From contig VSDK01011285.1 in NCBI GenBank assembly GCA_009767595.1, positions 241,542 to 305,541 on the forward strand: DNA of 64,000 nt. Reading direction: 5' to 3'. The stretch comes from Symbiodinium kawagutii (Eukaryota > Sar > Dinophyceae > Suessiales > Symbiodiniaceae). The translations under genes and the position numbers were made by a program. The notes under the pieces were generated by a model. That model saw nothing but the letters and a program-made list of their open reading frames with translations. It was not told the origin of the DNA and made no database searches. Below are positions 53,771 to 62,988 of the stretch, piece by piece; within the stretch, counting starts at the first letter, position 1; the number at the start of each line of letters is the position of its first letter.

Positions 53771-54815
53771 TAACAACAATGAACCATTGTTTGAAATGAT
53801 TGACCATCATCAAGCGAATTATTGGACCATAATTATTTGACCACTATTCGGGCTATTCATCCTTACCTTTCTTAACCATTAGTAGCCACTATTGACCACG
53901 TTTAACGATTACTAACCTTGATCAACCAAGTTTTGTTAAGTATCATTAAGCATAAATTTGAACCATCATTGACCATTGTGACTAACCCCTCTTAGCCATG
54001 AATAAATATATTTGCCAGTACTAAGGATGATTCCTAAACCATCATTGACCACAATGACTAGCCCTTGTCAATCGCAGTTACTACCTAGTAACCCTCATAA
54101 ATCATAATGACGAACCAGTAGTATCAAAATTTACCAGTGCTAAGCATGATTGTTACTAAACCAACATAAATCAGCTGTTATTAACGACATGTGTTAACCA
54201 TTTGTAACCACAATTCTTAGCAGGCATGAAACCAAATGACTAACCTTTACTAACCACAATGACTAAACCATTCCCAACCATGATGACTACCCAACCATCA
54301 TTAAGCGTAATCACAAACCATAAGCACGAAGCATTGATAAGCACAATGCCTGGCCAATACCAACCACAATCACTAACTCTTACCACAAGTACTCACCACT
54401 ACAAACAATACTGACTTCTTCCGTTCTTCATCCTTGCACCCTATAGCCACAATGACTAACCATTCGACACCACAACTATTACTAGCCATTCTTAATCCTC
54501 ATTAACCAATATTAACCATATGTACTTATCATTCCCAACCATCATGACTACCCATCAACAATACTGACTCATCATTCACCATAGTCACTCACCACAACCA
54601 TTGATAACCATAATCAATCACTTTCGCACTTTCGCACTTGTTTCTAAGCAGAGGCCTAGACGTGTGTGAGGTCAGTTTCACGTATCCCAAACACGAATAT
54701 CGCTACTAACCATCATGAACCACAATCGCTGACCATATCCACCCATTGATAAGCACAATGACTACCCATCCATCACTGCCCATCCATCACCTTCCATCCT
54801 TCACTTCCATGGCAG

Positions 54816-54911
54816 GTCTCAAGATGCCCATGTGCTGCACCCAAGCAGAACGCCGCCAAGTCGAGCAGATCTTAACCGCTGCCAAGTTGCGCGGGACCTA
54901 TCTGCCGCTAC
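54816..54911 (+). CDS. Phosphagen kinase, exon e
   Basis: Encodes LKMPMCCTQAERRQVEQILT then AAKLRGTYLPL. It aligns with LPPHCSRGERRAVEKLS...GKYYPL of creatine kinase: the ERR pair and the Y-x-P-L segment are conserved. Acceptor CCATGGCAG and a GT donor at CTAC|GTCCCT (phase 1) fit exon f. The frame stays open beyond the donor to 54969, so the end is a choice based on the family alignment. Confidence 0.88.
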
Positions 54912-55438
54912 GTCCCTCGGCAGGGGAAGCGTTGGAGTGGAAGTCGTTGGCGAAGCCATGTTGGATCTGATGGTTTTAGTCATGTTCTATAGTGGATTAC
55001 GTATAGTGGTTAATAGGTGGTTTTACAAGAGTCTTCTAGGGGCTGGAACTATTATATAATGGTTAATGATAGGGGGAAAAAGCAATAATAGTGGTTGAAC
55101 AACTATCGGGTTGATGATTAAGTGACTGGAGAATGATGGATATTGGTGGATGATGATTGACAATGATTCCGAAAATATGTCAGTCACTGTGAAATAAAAA
55201 CACTGAATCATGGATGGTGATTCAGAGCGCATGGATTGGTGACTGGAGCAGGCAGTTTTATGGCGAAAGTTTTCCATGTAAACTGGGTATGTTCCAAACT
55301 AGTGGCACCCCCAGTTCACCAATAGTTTCCATTTGTAAACTGATCATTGTTTGGTGGGGCCTATTGGTTACCATGGCTTGGCACCTACCCAACTGGTTGC
55401 AGCTGACCTTTCGCCAATCGTGGCGCTTCCGGAAGGAG

Positions 55439-55517
55439 GCTCCAAGAGCTGTGCGGCGCGGCCCATCGGCATGGCCGCCTACCAAGAGGAAAGGTTACGC
55501 AAAGTCGCTGGGCGTCC
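55439..55517 (+). CDS. Phosphagen kinase, exon f
   Basis: Encodes SKSCAARPIGMAAYQEERLR then KVAGRP. IGMAAYQEERL corresponds to the MTEKEQQQLID segment. Acceptor GGAAGGAG; donor GTCC|GTGGCG (phase 2). A second + frame is open across this exon but does not fit the family. Borders are less certain than for exons g to l. Confidence 0.72.
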
Positions 55518-57232
55518 GTGGCGTGACGACCGCAGTAGGCCCACCAAGCATCCAAGAAACCTGGTAGTCACTGGGGTTGGTTGATAGGAAATGTAGAAAT
55601 TTCTTTAGGAAACCCATGTTTTGACCACCGATTGTAGGGGGGTTCCTCTACATTTAGGATGTTTCCTCTAGATTTTACTATCATTTCCCGGAGGTTGATG
55701 AACATCGCTAGTGCAGGGTCATTTATGGGATGTGAGGCCCTTGACTCATATGGACCAGCAATTAAGCCAGCACTGTTCATGAACCCGACTAGCTTTTGTT
55801 GTTGATCGTGTCGATCAACATGATCAAGATTGAAGGAGGCAGGAGTGCTGAGCATCCGTTCTGAATTGCTTGTCAACCACTCTTTTTATCGCACTGTTGG
55901 GGACAATGTAATTATGATACTCCATTGTTGGTGATCCACCAGCTACTCATAGTTGGTGATAACCAATTAATCAGTTTGCTCTTTGACAACCAATGGTTCG
56001 CTGGCGAGTGCGGGGATCGCAGGGACTCAAACAAGTCGCATCCAATTTGGGGCCGTGGTGTACCAACCCCCAGGAAAAGTTGGAGTCAAGTACCAAATAT
56101 GTTCGTTTCTTTGATCTGGGAACTCCAAAAATGAATGGTTGATTACTAAATGAATAGTATCCAATGATTTGGGGGTACCCCCATTTTAAGAAACCACCAA
56201 ATGCCCAGATGGGTTGGAATCAAAACCCGGGTTTAATACGTTTAGTAAAGGCATGACCCAAACTTGTTTTTATACTTCCGTGATGAAGACCGCCGCAACT
56301 GTTTGTGGTTGTAGGGGAGTTCAAAAGAAGCAGTTCTTAGGTAAGCGATGCTCAGCGATGCCCATTTGTAGTCTCAGGTACTATATGGTGAGTATACTTG
56401 TTGACATGTTGGCATGGAAAGCATGTCAGGAATGACCTTGTATTCAGCGATGCCTCTAGCGATGCTTCTCGATGCCTCCAGCGATGCCCAAAAGTGCCCC
56501 GAGTAGTCAGGTACCCACCCGTTGGCAAACCAAGCCACTTTGGTACCATCATAAACATCAATGATCATCAGAGTCCTATGTTTTATTCCTTCACATGTTC
56601 ATCAAAGAAAAACAAATGATCAGAGTGTTGGCAGCAGCGGTTCTAGTTCCAGCTCAGATTCCTCCAGTTCGTCGTCCGAGTAAAAAGATTCAGCATGGAA
56701 ACCAGACCCAGCAAGATTTGCAGAGGTACTGTCATAGACATCAACAATCATCAGAGTTCTATCTTTAATGACTTTTTGACAATGACCGCCGCATCTATTA
56801 GCCAACCAAAACTTTAGGATCAAGATTTACTAACAGGGTTTCGACTACAGCCCAGATGGTAATTCTAGAAATATGGTGTCCCAGTAGCACCAAAGATTAC
56901 CATGTTGTTTAATGGTAGTAATGCGGCATTTATCAAAAGTTGCCTGTTTGCGATGTTTGTGCGGAAATTTGGTGGCCCATAGTCCACTAAGCATTGCTAT
57001 ATCAACCAGCAACAATCCAGTTGCCCAGGTATAGAAAGCTGTGTATATGTGTGTGTATACGTGTGTGTCTAAATATGTCAGTGTATCATGTAACATGTGT
57101 CACATATTTACGTAGAATCATATGTGGACAAATTTGTTTGCTTATGTCTTTGTTTATATATATATATATATCTGCAGAGGATATTTGGAGAGAGAGAGAG
57201 AGAGAGTGATTTTGCATTTGCGATCCTTTACA

Positions 57233-57332
57233 TGGTGGTTTCTCAAAATCGGGATACCCACCAAATCATCCAATATTAAACTGTTCATATTGATAAACCA
57301 TTTTTTGGGTTCCCTATTTTGAGGAAAACCAC
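57233..57332. mobile_element. MITE family 2 copy just upstream of exon g
   Basis: ATGGTGGTTTCTCAAAATCGGG at left, CCCTATTTTGAGGAAAACCACC at right. Its right end lies 25 bp before exon g, so it forms the intron's 3' end region. A GA microsatellite (57190-57206) and TATA tract (57157-57171) precede it. Confidence 0.8.
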
Positions 57333-57357
57333 CACAAAGCCACACACCAAGTTGCAG

Positions 57358-57475
57358 GCGACAATTGGATAGCACTCGACCGATCGAGGTTGGAATGCTT
57401 CTGACGGAGCCGGATTCCAAGATCAAACTGGCAGCTGGCTTTGGACGACATTGGCCCGATGCCCGGGGCGTCTTT
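57358..57475 (+). CDS. Phosphagen kinase, exon g
   Basis: Encodes RQLDSTRPIEVGMLLTEPDS then KIKLAAGFGRHWPDARGVF. GFGRHWPDARG matches GMARDWPDARG, one of the best-conserved stretches of the catalytic domain. About ten residues are extra before it. Acceptor AAGTTGCAG, donor TTT|GTCTGC (phase 0; an alternative is GGC|GTCTTT). Confidence 0.95.
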
Positions 57476-58037
57476 GTCTGCGAGACTGGGCGGCAGCGAT
57501 GAAGGCGTTGGTGGAAAATGTTGGGAGATCCAGCTGTTGATGATGCGAATCATGATGGTGAATGGTGGTTAAGAATGGTTAGTGATGGGTGGTGATGGTG
57601 AATAATCCCGAATGGTGGTCGATAATGATGGTTAATGGTGGTTAATGATGTTAATAATGTTTAATGTAGTTAGTGATGGTTGATAATAATGGTTGAAAAT
57701 TGAGAAGTCCCTCTCTGAACTTGCTCAGCGAAATTTGCGCCCAAGCATTGTGGATTCTAATGGTTCTGATGTGAAGTGTCAGAAGGATCACGGCTGATTG
57801 ATATGGGGCAATATGAACCCAGTTGTATCATCATCCATGTTGAATCTACTCCACCCTTGTGACCACAGGAGTATCGCACAGGCAGAATCCAAGGCATCCC
57901 ATCGGGTATCCTGAAATCATCCAGTTTATTGACCATTTATAGTGAAGAACCAACCATTTTGGGGGTTCCCCTATGGTTTGAGCAAGCACCACATTGGCGC
58001 GGTCGCCATGCGGCTGTGCCACACCTGACGCCCCAAG

Positions 58038-58109
58038 GACACGCCTGGGGTGTACATCTGGTGCAACGAAGAGGACCACTTTCGATTCTTCGCGCGCCAG
58101 GAGGGTTGC
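58038..58109 (+). CDS. Phosphagen kinase, exon h (NEED motif)
   Basis: Encodes DTPGVYIWCNEEDHFRFFAR then QEGC. WCNEEDHFR matches WVNEEDHLR; the glutamates of this motif contact the guanidino substrate in the family. Acceptor CCCCAAG. The donor TTGC|GTGTCT makes the join to exon i give QEGCELKQLY, equal in length to the creatine kinase sequence between QKG and VF. Confidence 0.95.
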
Positions 58110-58971
58110 GTGTCTTGGCAGCCAAGCTGCGCTGTTCCGATCTCCTTCCGATCTGTGAGAGCCGGGAGTAGTGGGAAGACGACGTGGTGGATTCCCTTTG
58201 CGTTTGGAAACAAAACTCCCTTACATTCTGCAAAATCAGATCTTACATTCAGAAGTGTGTGTGTGTGTGTGTGTGTCCTACCCATTCTACTCTAGGAGAA
58301 AGTACAATCCTTGAAAAAGCAATCCAACGCCGATATGTTTCTTGGAGACGATTATGTTTGACATGTTTGACAATAGCCTGCTTGCCTATCAAGAGTAGGA
58401 GATTTGAGCTTCGTGTTGGAGACACGTTTGCAGCGTAGCGTCGAAATCCCTGGTTGATGTTGATGTTTGTATTGCTTGGTTGCATATATCGTACAGTGAT
58501 CATATGTGAACATTATATTTGACACACCCTCGCCCTGGGAACAATGAAATGCATATGATCAAGTACTCTACGACATATATACTAAAGTTATTGCTCCCAA
58601 TGGCAATGAAAAATTGCGCACTTTACTTCATATTTTGACCCTCCATGCTGAGTGAGTGTATCCCCAGCTTAGGGACATCATGGTTGGTTATATATATATC
58701 CCAACCGTGCATCAACGCTGAGCTCCAGCCATTCAATCCAAGCCCGGGGGGACCCCTTGTGATCTAGCTATGGTGGTAAGCCTGTGGCTCGGGAAATGCT
58801 GATTCTACAAGCCATCCTGGACCATTCTATTCCCTATCATAACCATGCTAACCATCAATAACCATGCTATAACCCATCAGTAACCACGCCATAAACCATC
58901 ATTAACCATCATTTTTCACCCTCAAAAAGCACCAAACCTGCAGCAACCTGCTGCCATCATCGCCGGCTGAG

Positions 58972-59039
58972 GAGTTGAAGCAGCTCTACGAACGCTTGGC
59001 CAAAGCCATGAAGAGCGTAGCCGAAGCCACCGATGACAG
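58972..59039 (+). CDS. Phosphagen kinase, exon i
   Basis: Encodes ELKQLYERLAKAMKSVAEAT then DD plus the first two bases of an Arg codon. It aligns with the NMKEVFRRFCVGLQKIEEIF helix. Acceptor CCGGCTGAG, donor GACAG|GTGCGA, phase 2. Confidence 0.92.
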
Positions 59040-59982
59040 GTGCGACCACCGGACGTGGGTGGGCGACCATGGACCAGACCCCTGTTGCACCTGTGACCCG
59101 TGGGGGGACCTATGGTGCTGAGGCTCGGGGAGTGTTGGGGATGATGATATGATGATGATTGAGTGCTGGTGAAATGGAGGTGGACACACATGGCTGATGG
59201 TGCACAAGCAACACTGGAGGTTGATGACGATGATAGCCGTACCTGCAGAAACTATGACATTTTGATGGTTGATCATTGCTCATTGTGCTTTTGACGTTGC
59301 TCATGATCGGTTGCGCTTCGGCACTCTCAATAGCTGCTTAAGAATTGGAAATCACGAACTCGGTCATGCTGACAACAGTGGCAAATCACGGTGGCTATGT
59401 TGATAATTACCACGATGGTCCTGGTCGGCTAGTCAACGGTGAATCACCAACAATACTGGCTGATCACCATTACCGGTTAATTAGCAGAGGATTGCTGTGG
59501 CTGGTTACAACTGTTGCTGGTCAATCAGCAATTGGCCAATAATCCTTGGGCTGGGTATCATGGCTGCTTACTGGTGACACAGTGTTGACAATGGTGGTTG
59601 CTACGCATGACGGAGGAATTTCAGGCGGTCTATCCCAGGGTTTCAACTCCAATGCGATCAACGCCATATTGGGATAGCCTTGCCGAAGTTGATCATGTTT
59701 TCTTCCCCTGTATCAACAAAAGTTTGGCGGATGATCCCCAGATGAATTCTTGTTGATAGCTATGGTGATGCATAGCATTCATCAAGTGGCTAATAGAAGC
59801 GATTCAGAAAGCATTCATGAATCAAAGCAATAGAAGCGATTCAAATTCCTTCATGAATCAAGGTCATCAAATATGTTCAAAAGAAAAAAATGTTTGCAAG
59901 CTCTGAAACTTGATCCAAAGGCGGATGATCCTCAACCCCTCCCTCGTGGGGTCGCACCCCCCATCGCTTCGAAACTTGGCAG

Positions 59983-60006
59983 GTGCGGTTTTGCCTCCTC
60001 ACCCAG
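59983..60006 (+). CDS. Phosphagen kinase, exon j (24-nt microexon)
   Basis: Between ACTTGGCAG and CACCCAG|GTGTCC. It encodes CGFASSP and completes Arg codons at both sides. Exon i plus j plus k give DDRCGFASSPRHGWVTSCPS. From ELK to CPS the spliced protein has 40 residues, the same number as MKE to CPS in creatine kinase, and the F-x-x-x-P pattern matches the FMWNP segment. Flanking sequence is open in longer frames, but those would not fit. Confidence 0.85.
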
Positions 60007-60759
60007 GTGTCCGTCGGGGTGGGGTGGATGGTGGGTTGAGGTCAATCATGGTGAGTTATGATGGTAATTACCATGGTGAGTAAACAGGTTCAATTCGATT
60101 GATGGTGAGTAATGGTGGTATCATACGCGAAGTAATGATGTACAACCAGGGTTGATAATAACATTGAGTGTTGGATGATATCCAGCTACAGCGGGATTAA
60201 CTTATGCAATAATCAACCAATACTATAGAATGTATCAACTTATCAATCAAGCAACTATTGCACAATAGCAACCATTGTGAACCACCCTGAGTTTTGGATG
60301 ATCATGGTTGTACAATGGTTATAAAGTAGTGGTTGATGAATTGAGAATGGCTTCAGAATAGGTTCTAACGGGCATGCTAATTGGTTGATCATCATCGACT
60401 GTTGACCATGGTGAACAGGGTGGGTTCCCAGCCAACGTCTCGCATTTGTTTTTGGACAAGCTGGCCAAGAATAGCCACTGAAACTCGAAATTGTGTACAG
60501 GAGCTGTAAGCCTCCGTGGCAGTTTTTGGGCAAGTGCAAGTGTTGGGTAAGTAGCCATGCGTAGCTGTTTGGCGGTGTTCAACATGTTTTGTGCCAGCAT
60601 TAATAGGATGTTGGTGACCCGGCAATGTCCACTTTGTGACAATTTTTGATGCAATACAACCATCAAGTGGTTTATTGTGGCCAAAACGTTCCTGCTGCCT
60701 AACGTGCCACAGATTCCCGAAAGGCCAAACAAATCAAGTCTTCTTGTCAAAAGTATGAG

Positions 60760-61152
60760 ATGGACAAAGATTCAGATCTTCGCAATGAAAATGTGCCAAA
60801 GGCAAATGCAACAATGTCAGGTGAAGTGAAACCGAAAGTCAAAACATCCTGCAGTAGCACCTTGGGATTGGTCGATGTGGGTGTTCAGGTGTCCAGCAAA
60901 CTTGCCATTTGCCGACACTGTCTTTCGAAAATCGACAAGGGAAGGGTGCGTTTCCACTATTCTTTTAAGATGGTTAAATTCCCACCGTGGTTTCATGACC
61001 CGTGCACCTTGGCACATTTGAGACAAGAGGAAGCAAATGAGACACAAGCAGTAATGTTTCTGCAGAAGCGCTTGGGGGATGGCGTGGCGTTTGATGAAGT
61101 TCGGGGTGCAATTGAAAAGTTGCTTGGGGATTTAAGCACATTAGCTGCTTAG
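60760..61152 (+). CDS. Intact ORF with PARP-type zinc-finger-like motif
   Basis: A single-exon ORF of 130 codons from ATG 60760 to a TAG, with an in-frame TAA 60 bp upstream. Residues 51-54 and following read ICRHCLSKIDKGRVRFHYSF then KMVKFPPWFHDPCTLAHLRQ. The C-x2-C, then about 28 residues, then H-x2/3-C spacing with a W just before the His matches the PARP-type zinc finger that binds DNA ends in poly(ADP-ribose) polymerases. The N-terminus is Lys/Ser-rich; the C-terminus is a helical EANETQAVMFLQKRLGDG segment. GC is about 48%, unlike the exons around it. It lies wholly inside kinase intron j-k on the same strand, so it may be a retrogene, an intronic gene or a transposon-borne gene. No catalytic domain is present. 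Confidence 0.7.
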   Translation: MDKDSDLRNENVPKANATMSGEVKPKVKTSCSSTLGLVDVGVQVSSKLAICRHCLSKIDKGRVRFHYSFKMVKFPPWFHDPCTLAHLRQEEANETQAVMFLQKRLGDGVAFDEVRGAIEKLLGDLSTLAA

Positions 61153-61259
61153 TTGCTTGCTTTGGTGAAAAGGTTGTTGAGCCCAGACAGGTATGACCGA
61201 TAGCTACTGGCAGCGGTACTGTGGTACTGGCACAGATTTATCCTATGTGGAGTCAGCAA

Positions 61260-61686
61260 ATTCACCATCAATAACCCACATTGTCAACCATGTTTAATCA
61301 TTAGCAACCTAGGACGTAACCATGAACCACAACAACATTCAACACTCCAATCATTAGGCCACGATGAACCGTCAAAATTCACCATCATTAGCCAGCCTAT
61401 TAAGGTCCGCCATCATCAACCATCATTAACCATTATCATTGATGACAATGACAAACAATGACCATCATTATCATGAACCATCATAAACAAGCAAATTAGC
61501 CATCATTAACCATCATTAGCCATCGTTAACCATGATCATTAGCAGTTTCAGTAACCATCATTAACCATCACCAACCATTATTAACCATCACGAACCATCA
61601 AAATCACCATCCTTCATTAACCATTATTAACTAGCCTTAACCAGCCTTAAGTCATGATGGGCCACGGCTACGCTCAGCTGTGCCAG
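61260..61686. repeat. Intron-type repeat DNA, C-rich sense
   Basis: ACCATCATTAACCATCATTAG phrases fill the end of intron j-k up to exon k. Confidence 0.8.
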
Positions 61687-61774
61687 GCACGGCTGGGTCA
61701 CCAGTTGCCCCTCGCGCCTGGGCGCTGCGCTGCGCGGCACGGTGACGCTGCGTATCCCGCGCTTGGCCAATGCC
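61687..61774 (+). CDS. Phosphagen kinase, exon k (active-site cysteine)
   Basis: Encodes HGWVTSCPSRLGAALRGTVT then LRIPRLANA. TSCPSRLGAALRG matches LTCPSNLGTGLRG, carrying the conserved reactive cysteine. Acceptor TGTGCCAG; donor AATGCC|GTGGGG, phase 0. The frame stays open to about 61880, but this donor makes the join to exon l match the family length exactly (23 residues from IPRL to the RG at the end of exon l). Confidence 0.95.
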
Positions 61775-62944
61775 GTGGGGGGCACCCAGCGGGACGTGCA
61801 CCGATCCAAGGGGAAGGGGCAGGGGCGAGGTGGTCAAGACGTGGTGAAAGGTTGGAGAGTTTGGTTTGGTGCTTGGTGACTTGATGAGTTGGTTAGTTGA
61901 TTAGTGGTCAAGTTGATTAGTTAGTTGATGTTAGTTGATGTTAGTTGATTAGTGATTAGCTTGTTGATTCAACTGCTGGCTGATGAGAGTTGAGTAGTGC
62001 TCGTTGCGGAATATTCTTGGAGGCTTGGTTTCCCTATTGAAAATGACCAGTGGGGATGGGCCAAGGGGGCACCATGGCCATGGATAAGCCCATCATAGGG
62101 CAACCCACTAGCACCCACTCATGGCCATTCAGATAATGTCAGAACTGATCAGGCCATGGTTGTTTTTGCTCCATTTTGGTGGTGTTATCTATATCATCAT
62201 CCAGAAACATGATGGGGGATAAGTAGTGTCAGCCATTATAGGGTTCCACTATGGTTAGATTATGCTTAAGATTAGTAGTTAGCCTCCATGACAACTTTCG
62301 ATTTCACGCAGCCCATAGAGATATAGCCAACCAGAAAACACGAGGACCGAGTGAAAAAAAAAAGCCTCCATGATGTTTCGGCAGTATCCCTCAACACTGA
62401 CTGGCAAGTATCTCCTACTCTTTTTGCATATATCCACCTGTGGCTACTGCAAGAGGAAACTACCCGTTTGAGTAATGACTATTACCTTTGTTGCCCATGG
62501 CTCTTGAGGCCGAATCCATATTTGTAACGGGTCCCTGAGTTTTACCAGCCCAGTACCCAGTGATGTACCAGCTACACGTGGTTGATCAACAACTGGATCT
62601 CCCCTGATTATTGTCATTTCTGATCATCAACCATCAATCATCATTAACTAACCACCATCATTAGCCACCAGTGCTCACTACCATTATTGACCACCATGGT
62701 TGCTTGACCAGATGGATTCTCAGCTGTCCCACTACCATAGCTACTGTTGGTTCACTACCCCTATTCTTGGCTATTGATTGACCACGATCCAGCATGCACC
62801 AACATCAGCCACCAAAACTTTTAGCCACCCTTACCGAGCACCATTCCGGACCACCGTAAACCACCATGATGAACCATGAGAAACCAAAACCAACTCTGAC
62901 CCCCAGCTGCTCAACCATCACCCAAGCTGCTTGTCATGGCGCAG
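61775..62944. other. Intron k-l
   Basis: G-rich GATTAGTTAGTTGATGTTAG repeats at 61890-61960 follow exon k. C-rich ACCATCATTAGCCACC phrases at 62620-62920 precede exon l. Middle part is mixed with no gene. Confidence 0.75.
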
Positions 62945-62988
62945 GTGGATGTGGTGAGCCTTTGCCAATCCTTGAACTTGGCACCTAG
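62945..62988 (+). CDS. Phosphagen kinase, exon l
   Basis: 44 nt between ATGGCGCAG and CCTAG|GTCGAG. Encodes VDVVSLCQSLNLAP plus two bases of an Arg codon, matching the KFEEILTRLRLQKR segment. Phase 2 to the next exon, which lies beyond the window. The C-terminal ~60-70 residues, including the flexible catalytic loop after RGTGG, are missing from view. Confidence 0.85.

Larger units (their letters stand above)
52363..54815. other. Long intron d-e with embedded elements
   Basis: 2.45 kb. G-rich repeats (GGGTTGGGATTGGTGATG) follow exon d. C-rich repeats (ACCATCATTGACCACAATG) fill 53860-54800 before exon e. Embedded: a truncated family-2 end at 52989, a family-3 element at 53178, a stray coding island at 53468 and a family-5 element at 53673. 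Confidence 0.75.

Noticed and set aside
52377..54815. Non-canonical AT-AG or GA donor for intron d-e
   Set aside because: A GT donor at 52363 in the same phase gives a join closer to the family sequence, so an exotic splice site is not needed.
57154..57426. Reverse ORF over exon g and the nearby MITE
   Set aside because: Shadow of the kinase exon and the TIR element; the + frame matches a known family.
59860..60061. Longer + ORF around the microexon
   Set aside because: Only the 24-nt part fits the kinase alignment; the rest would add unmatched residues.
61627..61837. Reverse ORFs opposite exon k
   Set aside because: GC-rich shadow of a recognised + exon.
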